29,821 bases of DNA from an uncultured Bacillota bacterium (GTDB taxonomy: Bacteria; Bacillota; Clostridia; Lachnospirales; Lachnospiraceae), in assembly GCA_958352855.1 (NCBI GenBank), contig CATWQE010000029.1, positions 1-29,821 of the forward strand, given 5' to 3'. The notes below the pieces were generated by a model. The model saw only the letters and a program-made list of their open reading frames with translations. It did no database searches and was not told where the DNA came from. Both the position numbers and the translations under genes were made by a program. Position 1 is the first letter of the stretch; the number at the start of each line of letters is the position of its first letter. Shown here in pieces: positions 24,832 through 29,821 of this stretch.

Positions 24832-25470
24832 CTATCGAATCCGCATGAGATTTCCCATATCCATCTCATAGACTTCATCGCACAAAACATCGATATCTTC
24901 TTTGTTATGACTTGCCATTAAAATAGTTTTTCCATCCTTTTTTAATTCTTCAAAAAAAGTACGCATTTCCTTTATCCCGTTTTTATCCAATCCGTTCATT
25001 GGTTCATCTAAGATTAAAATCGGCTGTTCTTCCATAATTGCCTGGGCAATGGCAAGTCTCTGCCGCATCCCAAGAGAATAGTTGCAGACTCTCTTTCCCG
25101 ACTTAGGATCCAATCCTACTTTTTTCATAATATTATAGATATGTTCTTTATTTTTAGGATTCCGCAATCGATAGAGAAAATCCAGATTTTGATATCCTGT
25201 ATAATTCCTCAAAAATGACGGTTCCTCTATAATAATTCCTGCTTCTGTCAGCATATCAATATCTTTTTTCATTTGCTTTCCCTGTATCCATATTTCTCCT
25301 TCATCAAGATAATATAACCCACAGATACACTTAAAAAGCACTGTTTTGCCGGAACCATTATATCCCACAATTCCATATATTTTACCCTTTTCACAACTTA
25401 ATGAAACATTATTTAAAACCTTATGATTATGAAAACTTTTTGATGCATTCTTTACTCTGATAACTTCCAT
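24832..25470 (-). CDS. ABC transporter ATP-binding protein
   Basis: This 212-residue ATPase powers the two permeases encoded just upstream. Motifs are Walker A VGYNGSGKTVLFKC (about 34-47), signature NYSLGMRQRLAIAQA (about 130-144), Walker B ILILDEPMNGLDKNG and the H-loop ASHNKEDI. It resembles the ATPases of CcmA/bacteriocin-export and lantibiotic-immunity type, which pair with separate membrane subunits. The signature reads LGMRQ rather than LSGGQ, common in that group. Codons reach a GTG at 25482, but the ATG at 25470 with GTGGAGG upstream is preferred. It is the last gene of the cluster, and its stop lies inside a unit of the 52-bp array. Confidence 0.9.
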   Translation of the reverse strand: MEVIRVKNASKSFHNHKVLNNVSLSCEKGKIYGIVGYNGSGKTVLFKCICGLYYLDEGEIWIQGKQMKKDIDMLTEAGIIIEEPSFLRNYTGYQNLDFLYRLRNPKNKEHIYNIMKKVGLDPKSGKRVCNYSLGMRQRLAIAQAIMEEQPILILDEPMNGLDKNGIKEMRTFFEELKKDGKTILMASHNKEDIDVLCDEVYEMDMGNLMRIR

Positions 25471-25487
25471 ATCATCCTCCACTTTTG

Positions 25488-26330
25488 TTAATTTTCTTTC
25501 GTCAGCTCAAAATCTACCTTTGTTATCTTCCATATGATGGCTATAGACAATATTGCACATGCAAAAAGCAATACCGCTACAATTCCAGGTATGGAAGAAA
25601 CATTTATCTCGGAAATACGCATCCAGGTAACAGGAGAACAATATACTAACCAGGTAACATCCTCTCCAATATTTTCTATAACAATAGGCAGGATTACAAA
25701 CAGCATTGCAGTGACATTTGCCCACAATCTCGACACATAAAGGCTAACCATAAACATCCATAAGCCAATAAACGCAATCACCAAACTGCTAATAAAAACA
25801 GACAGTCCTACAGCCTGAACCGGCTCAAACATACTGATGATATCATAGGAAATCAGAAATGGAATTTGATATTCCCCTGCTGCATTTGTAATAGATAACG
25901 TATAAAGAACTTTTCCCCACCCTTCATTCAAAATAATATCCGGAAGAAGTAACGTGCCAGATACCACTTCTGCAAGCAATACAAAAACAAAAGAATTTAA
26001 AATAATAGAGCCTATTTGTCCTAAGGCCCATCTCACCCGCCCTGTCCGAATGACCTGATACAATGTCCATTCCTTCATGAACGGAACGTCCGAAAAAAAA
26101 TATACCACTGCTGCCATAAACAAAATCACAAAATATACATCTGATATTAAAAAAGGGAAAATCCAGGGGCTAACCGGATAATCCACAAAAGCAGAAAAAT
26201 TTTTAATTGGTGACAGAAAAATATGATATATCACACCCAAAAGAATCCATAGCGTAAATGTTTTCACTGAAAAAAATTTATCTGTAAATATTCTCCAGGA
26301 TAGTTTTAATTGAGAACCAATCTTATTCAT
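25488..26330 (-). CDS. ABC transporter membrane protein (ABC-2 like), permease 1
   Basis: This 280-residue protein has about six membrane segments, roughly at 22-42, 63-83, 105-130, 175-200, 205-235 and 248-268, with no recognisable enzymatic motif. The start overlaps the end of permease 2 by 8 bp (AAAAGGAAA upstream), and the ATPase gene follows 17 bp later. It is therefore one subunit of a two-permease ABC system with the ATPase and lipoprotein. I do not recognise the exact family; ABC-2 type membrane proteins of immunity or export systems are the closest description. Confidence 0.8.
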   Translation of the reverse strand: MNKIGSQLKLSWRIFTDKFFSVKTFTLWILLGVIYHIFLSPIKNFSAFVDYPVSPWIFPFLISDVYFVILFMAAVVYFFSDVPFMKEWTLYQVIRTGRVRWALGQIGSIILNSFVFVLLAEVVSGTLLLPDIILNEGWGKVLYTLSITNAAGEYQIPFLISYDIISMFEPVQAVGLSVFISSLVIAFIGLWMFMVSLYVSRLWANVTAMLFVILPIVIENIGEDVTWLVYCSPVTWMRISEINVSSIPGIVAVLLFACAILSIAIIWKITKVDFELTKEN

Positions 26331-27123
26331 AACTCATTTTCCTTTTCAATTTCATATAGATAAGCCGTTCAAATATAACGAAAAAAATTGCACCAACCAA
26401 AACAGCATAGCCAAATGAACCTCCATCATGATTCCATATATTATAGGTTGCATTAAAAATATAAATGAGATTTATTTTTTCTACATTTCCAAACAAAGCC
26501 CGACTGTAATAAGAAATAAAATAGAAGCCGATAAATGGAACCGATAAAGTCAACAGTTTATTGTTCACAAACAGAGAAATAAATGCAGCAAGTAAAGCTA
26601 AAATTCCTGCTAAAATCCCATATTGAAATCCAAAAAATGCAAAATATAAAAAGTACCATTTTCTCTTTAAAATCCAACGGAATCCACCTAGGCTTAATGC
26701 ACTCTGACAAATAGCCTCCTCTTCCTGGAACCATGGCAATTGTATATGCAAAAGGCTCACATACAGAAGCATTCCCAGCATCATGGTCAACGCACTTACC
26801 AACATAATCGTAAACACCTTTGAACAGGTATAGCTTCGTAAATTTCCTCTTTCAATCTGCAAATAGCCATATTTTTGTTCAAAATCTTCGCAAAAGCAAC
26901 ATACAAATGGAAATACGGAAAAAACCAGACTCAGCATGAATAACATACCATATACAATCAGCCATACTACATATACAACATTTGTATCACTGGCAATACC
27001 TTCCATGGAAGCTATGTACATAACTATACTTACACCGATTATTCCCACCAGAAACTTCCAGGAACAAATTGCCCTCCTCATATCTACTCTCAAATAATCC
27101 AGAAAGTTTAATTTTCTTTCCAT
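26323..27123 (-). CDS. ABC transporter membrane protein, permease 2
   Basis: This 266-residue protein has about six hydrophobic segments, starting after an N-terminal amphipathic part (MERKLNFLDYLRVDMRRAI). Segments lie roughly at 23-41, 48-75, 105-130, 160-190, 195-215 and 238-255. No substrate-specific motif is seen. Its ATG at 27123 has GGGGAGGAAG upstream and lies inside the lipoprotein gene (16-bp overlap). Its stop overlaps permease 1 by 8 bp. These overlaps imply strict co-translation. The family is not recognised; it is similar in size and topology to permease 1 but not an obvious duplicate. Confidence 0.78.
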   Translation of the reverse strand: MERKLNFLDYLRVDMRRAICSWKFLVGIIGVSIVMYIASMEGIASDTNVVYVVWLIVYGMLFMLSLVFSVFPFVCCFCEDFEQKYGYLQIERGNLRSYTCSKVFTIMLVSALTMMLGMLLYVSLLHIQLPWFQEEEAICQSALSLGGFRWILKRKWYFLYFAFFGFQYGILAGILALLAAFISLFVNNKLLTLSVPFIGFYFISYYSRALFGNVEKINLIYIFNATYNIWNHDGGSFGYAVLVGAIFFVIFERLIYMKLKRKMSYE

Positions 27124-28217
27124 ATGACTTCCTCCCCAGTCTGGGCATTTACAATATCCTGCAGGATTTCACCTGTTGAATTTTCCTTTATAAAGAAAAT
27201 CCAGACGGGTTGTACTTCATATTCTGATTCCGTAACTTTACTTTCCATATAATACAGGGACGCCGAAGTAACTTCATATGTTGAATTCCCCAGTAACATT
27301 CCATACTTCTTCTCAATCACCTTAGCTATTTCTGAAAAGTCTTTTAACGGATATGTTCCCTGAGTTTCTGTATAATCAAACATTTTTTCTATCTGTAAAA
27401 ACTGAATACCATCTTTATTATATAAAACCTGAACAGGCGCATTTTCCTCAGATAATATGGGAATTGTATCATAAAACACATGATATGACGGTATACTTTC
27501 ATATTCCTGATAAATCAGAAAAAAATAAGAATCATCCTCTTCTGTCCAGTTTTCTTTATAAAACTGACTTGCTTCATTCCCATCCATATCCATAGCAGCC
27601 TCTTCCTGCTTCATGGTTTCATAATCCAGTGCATAACAGGTATAGGTATCTTCTATCTTTATTCCCATAGTCTCCAATGTTGTTTTTATATTCTTAAAGG
27701 CATTTTCTTTTGTTTCAAATTTTAGATTATATTCCGTACTATATTTATCTGCATTGTAGTCTGAATATCCCTTTTGCAAACGAAAAGCATTACTCACATA
27801 GACATTAAATTTTGTTGAGTAGGATAGTGACTCCGGAGAAACCGATAAAACATTCTGGTTTGTGCCTTCATACCATTTTTGTGAACCATTTTCCCCGCTA
27901 TTATTAATTTCAGCATCCTCCATCAGACACTGAAAAGCTTTTTCGCAATCAATTTTTTGTAAAGAAGCTGATACCTTTTTCATTCCGCTTTGCTTTACTG
28001 TTTCAGGAACAGAAATTGCAGTGTCAAATTTTATGTTGCCCGCTTCATGGCAATATTCTTCTGGAATTTCTATAGCAGACTGCGTTTCGCTTATCACTTC
28101 TTGACTCTGGTTTGCATTTATTCCATCACTTATTGTGGGGTGTTTTTCTTCATGTTTGCAGCCTGCACAAACCATCCCTAAGCATAACAGCAACACGGAT
28201 ACCCTTTTTGCTTTCAT
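27108..28217 (-). CDS. Uncharacterised lipoprotein of the ABC cluster
   Basis: This 369-residue protein starts with a lipoprotein signal (MKAKRVSVLLLCLGMVCAGC), the lipidated Cys probably being Cys20, although Cys at the -3 position is unusual. The mature part is exported, acidic and rich in Glu, Tyr and Ser. Its last 60 residues (EYEVQPVWIFFIKEN and VNAQTGEEVIW) resemble the closing strands of YycI- or PepSY-like extracellular domains, a weak similarity only. Codons extend to 28253, but the ATG at 28217 with TGGAGGAG upstream is preferred. Being first in a four-gene overlapping cluster, it may be an accessory or sensor subunit of the ABC system. Its function is not known. Confidence 0.8.
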   Translation of the reverse strand: MKAKRVSVLLLCLGMVCAGCKHEEKHPTISDGINANQSQEVISETQSAIEIPEEYCHEAGNIKFDTAISVPETVKQSGMKKVSASLQKIDCEKAFQCLMEDAEINNSGENGSQKWYEGTNQNVLSVSPESLSYSTKFNVYVSNAFRLQKGYSDYNADKYSTEYNLKFETKENAFKNIKTTLETMGIKIEDTYTCYALDYETMKQEEAAMDMDGNEASQFYKENWTEEDDSYFFLIYQEYESIPSYHVFYDTIPILSEENAPVQVLYNKDGIQFLQIEKMFDYTETQGTYPLKDFSEIAKVIEKKYGMLLGNSTYEVTSASLYYMESKVTESEYEVQPVWIFFIKENSTGEILQDIVNAQTGEEVIWKEN

Positions 28218-28254
28218 GTTTTTCTCCTCCATTTTTAAAATGACAGCCGTCAAA

Positions 28255-28292
28255 GATAATTTTCATTATCTCTATTTCCATTTCGATTTCAA
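28255..28292 (-). promoter_or_regulatory. Candidate promoter with overlapping dyad for the lipoprotein-ABC cluster
   Basis: On the minus strand TTGAAA (28287-28292) and GATAAT (28265-28270) are separated by 16 bp. The -10 forms half of the perfect palindrome GATAAT-GAAA-ATTATC (28255-28270), and the spacer carries GAAAT three times at 6-bp steps. This could be an operator, but no regulator gene is adjacent. Upstream, 28293-28391 holds no gene I can support, only a 7-bp inverted repeat (AAATGAC and GTCATTT). Confidence 0.5.
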
Positions 28293-28391
28293 GCCTTTTG
28301 GTATCAAATGACATTTAACAGACTTTTTTGGTCATTTCCATATGCAGCAGCTTCCCCCTGAAAGTTTGCCCCTGTGAAATAAAGTGATGGT

Positions 28392-28502
28392 TTTTGTTTT
28401 GCATTTTTGAAATATCGCTTCTGAAAAGAAGCTATAGAATAAAAGACGTTCAGACATAAGAGTATATAAATTTCTTAGTCTGAACGAATGATGTATAAAG
28501 AT
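28392..28502. repeat. 111-bp direct repeat, copy 1 (downstream of the Rpn-like gene)
   Basis: This segment matches 29619-29729 at all but six of 111 positions, with no gaps, at an offset of 1227 bp. The similarity stops at both ends. Between the copies lies only the Rpn-like nuclease gene and its flanks. Each copy holds a small GCTTC/GAAGC hairpin and a longer stem that can act as a terminator. Confidence 0.9.
28447..28486 (-). terminator. Hairpin in repeat copy 1, probable terminator of the Rpn-like gene
   Basis: CGTTCAGAC pairs with GTCTGAACG and the stem extends through TAAGA/TCTTA with one bulged A, giving 14 pairs around an 11-nt loop. On the minus strand it is followed by TCTTTTATTCT. 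It lies about 70 bp past the nuclease stop codon. Confidence 0.65.
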
Positions 28503-28512
28503 TTCTTACAGA

Positions 28513-28545
28513 CATAGCCTGTGTATCACCCATACACAGACCATG
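28513..28545 (-). other. Long hairpin just after the Rpn-like gene
   Basis: A 14-bp stem with two G-T pairs (28513-28526 with 28532-28545) and a 5-nt loop begins 13 bp after the nuclease stop. No U-tract follows on the minus strand, so it may protect the mRNA 3' end or help the next hairpin rather than terminate by itself. Confidence 0.55.
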
Positions 28546-28557
28546 CCTTGCTGTTTT

Positions 28558-29592
28558 TCATTTCAGTTCTTCCTTCTTCGCAGACTCTAAACGTCTGATT
28601 TTCTCCTGAAGCTCTGCAATTTGCTGCTTTGCCCTCTCCTCTGCTGCTTCTCTCTCCTTCTTTTCTCTCTCTGCCTTTTCCTCTGCTGCTTTTACCTCTG
28701 CCTCCAGTTCTTCAATCATATAGCTCACTGTGTTCCGGTCCATTTCCTCCAGCTCTTTTGAAAATAAACTCATAATGCCCTCCACATTTCTGCACATCTG
28801 GTACACTTCTTCATATATTTCACGGAACTCGGGATATTTTTCCATAAGCTCCATGATCCTTTCCGGCTCATCACTGCTAAGAAGCAGCAGCCAGGCCTCC
28901 AGCTTGTTCCCTATAGACCTATTTTCTATATTTTTCCGGAAAATGTCAAGAGCTACCAGCACGCTTTTCTGGAGTGTTTCCAGCTTTAGCCCAGTATCAT
29001 AGGTGTGCTCCCCATAATGGAGATATTTGTCCGAAATCTCATGGAATTCCCTGGTGCTTTTCTCAAATAAAACGATGGTATATACCTTCTTCAAATCCCT
29101 GTAGTTAAACTTTTTGTTTTCTCTTCGTTTTCTGTCCTTCACCCTCTTGTATTGCCTCAGTAGCAAATCTGCGGAATAGCATGCGGTCCTCTGTCCTGGA
29201 AAGGCATAACCAATCTTCTGTATCTCCAGATTTGCAATCCTTCCATCCTCTGTCTCTATTACAATGTCTGTAATCAGCAGAGTATATTCATCTGCCAGAC
29301 GGACAGAGTCATTTGGCAAAATCTGTTTGATGCGGATTTTTGTCTCCAGCAAAAGGCTTAACAGCTCTTCCAGCCTTTCTGCATGATATTCCGGGTTGAA
29401 GATTTCTTTAAAAAAGGAATCATACAGCATCTTCACACCTTTTACCCCGGTACAAAAGTCCAGAAACTCCTCTTGCTGTTCTTCACTCCAGCTCTCAAAC
29501 AGATCTGTCAGCTTCTCCTTCTCCCCAATCAGATCTAGCACTTCTTCCCTTGTGCGGATGATGGGAAAATACGTTTTCAGTAAAGTGTCCAT
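28558..29592 (-). CDS. Rpn/PDDEXK_2 family nuclease with C-terminal coiled coil
   Basis: This 344-residue protein is a second member of the Rpn-like PD-(D/E)XK family. The N-terminal part has the usual opening KMLYDSFFKEIFNPEYHAERL (here residues 54-74), then TDIVIE (Asp109) and IANLEIQK (Glu123, Gln125, Lys126), the D-x(n)-ExQK nuclease core, followed by AFPGQRTACYSADLLLRQY. Residues from about 290 form a strongly charged Glu/Lys/Ala heptad region, likely a coiled coil. The catalytic residues look intact. It is only distantly similar to the protein at 7673-8608. The ATG at 29592 has GGGAGG upstream. It is flanked by 111-bp direct repeats, which suggests duplication or mobility of this locus. 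Its cellular role is unknown. Confidence 0.85.
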   Translation of the reverse strand: MDTLLKTYFPIIRTREEVLDLIGEKEKLTDLFESWSEEQQEEFLDFCTGVKGVKMLYDSFFKEIFNPEYHAERLEELLSLLLETKIRIKQILPNDSVRLADEYTLLITDIVIETEDGRIANLEIQKIGYAFPGQRTACYSADLLLRQYKRVKDRKRRENKKFNYRDLKKVYTIVLFEKSTREFHEISDKYLHYGEHTYDTGLKLETLQKSVLVALDIFRKNIENRSIGNKLEAWLLLLSSDEPERIMELMEKYPEFREIYEEVYQMCRNVEGIMSLFSKELEEMDRNTVSYMIEELEAEVKAAEEKAEREKKEREAAEERAKQQIAELQEKIRRLESAKKEELK

Positions 29593-29618
29593 AAACGTCT
29601 ACCTCCCTGTTTGTCTTA

Positions 29619-29729
29619 TTTTGTTTTATATTTTTGAAATACCGCTTCAGAAAAGAAGCTTTAGAATAAAAGACGTTCAGACATAAGAGTATATAAATTT
29701 CTTAGTCTGAACGAATGATGTATAGAGAT
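29619..29729. repeat. 111-bp direct repeat, copy 2 (upstream of the Rpn-like gene)
   Basis: This copy lies 27 bp before the nuclease ATG and is about 95% identical to 28392-28502. One of the six differences creates TATAAA on the minus strand (29625-29630), where copy 1 has TGCAAA. Beyond it, 29730-29821 holds no gene I can support. Confidence 0.9.
29674..29713 (-). terminator. Hairpin in repeat copy 2, probable terminator of a gene beyond the window
   Basis: The same 14-bp stem with a bulged A as in copy 1, also followed by TCTTTTATTCT on the minus strand. Here it lies upstream of the nuclease gene, so it would end transcription entering from the right of the window. Confidence 0.55.
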
Positions 29730-29821
29730 ATAATATCATCTTTGTTTTACAGATACAAGTGTTATCTTTCTTGAGTTTCCGCAGTTTTATCCACAGAACC
29801 TATAATCATCTTTGCTGATGA

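Noticed and set aside
29787..29795. A perfect TTATCCACA DnaA-box sequence
   Set aside because: It is single, with no cluster of boxes, no AT-rich unwinding region and no dnaA or dnaN nearby, so it does not support an origin.

Overview
This window looks like chromosomal DNA of an anaerobic, low-to-mid GC Firmicute, most likely a Lachnospiraceae member (Blautia-like). The evidence is a class III fructose-bisphosphatase, a type III glutamine synthetase, YesM/YesN two-component proteins beside a sugar-type solute-binding lipoprotein, a MoxR/VWA pair, and an alpha operon of the order rpmJ-rpsM-rpsK-rpsD-rpoA-rplQ. The genus is an inference. Every gene I accept lies on the minus strand, so transcription runs from high to low coordinates.

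In transcription order, the first region (29.8 to 24.8 kb) is accessory. It holds an Rpn-type PD-(D/E)XK nuclease gene flanked by two 111-bp direct repeats, each carrying a terminator-like hairpin. A tightly overlapping four-gene cluster follows: a lipoprotein, two membrane permeases and an ABC ATPase of unknown substrate. Between this cluster and rpmJ lies a non-coding stretch holding a degenerate 52-bp tandem repeat array and then a good promoter.

The second region (24.4 to 19.2 kb) is the housekeeping alpha operon: L36, S13, S11, S4, RNA polymerase alpha and an enlarged L17. A 317-nt gap rich in hairpins separates rpmJ from rpsM and is a candidate autoregulatory leader. A strong hairpin ends the operon, and a lipid kinase (YegS/BmrU type) and a YtaF/MntP-like membrane protein follow.

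The third region (19.2 to 8.8 kb) holds glutamine synthetase III, the MoxR ATPase and VWA protein pair, a CdaR/PucR-type regulator, the FtsE-FtsX division ABC complex, a CtpA-type PDZ protease and an MFS transporter. Hairpin terminators divide these into short transcription units.

The fourth region (8.6 to 0 kb) holds a second Rpn-type nuclease with a near-consensus promoter, an FMN-dependent alpha-hydroxy-acid oxidase-like protein with an N-terminal cysteine cluster, fructose-1,6-bisphosphatase, the YesM kinase and YesN regulator, and a 3'-truncated solute-binding lipoprotein. The close spacing from the oxidase to yesN suggests co-transcription. The YesMN pair probably controls the solute-binding protein gene and transporter genes beyond the window edge.

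I found no rRNA, tRNA, insertion sequence or CRISPR array. The features most worth a second look are the 52-bp array, the rpsM leader, and the repeat-flanked nuclease gene.
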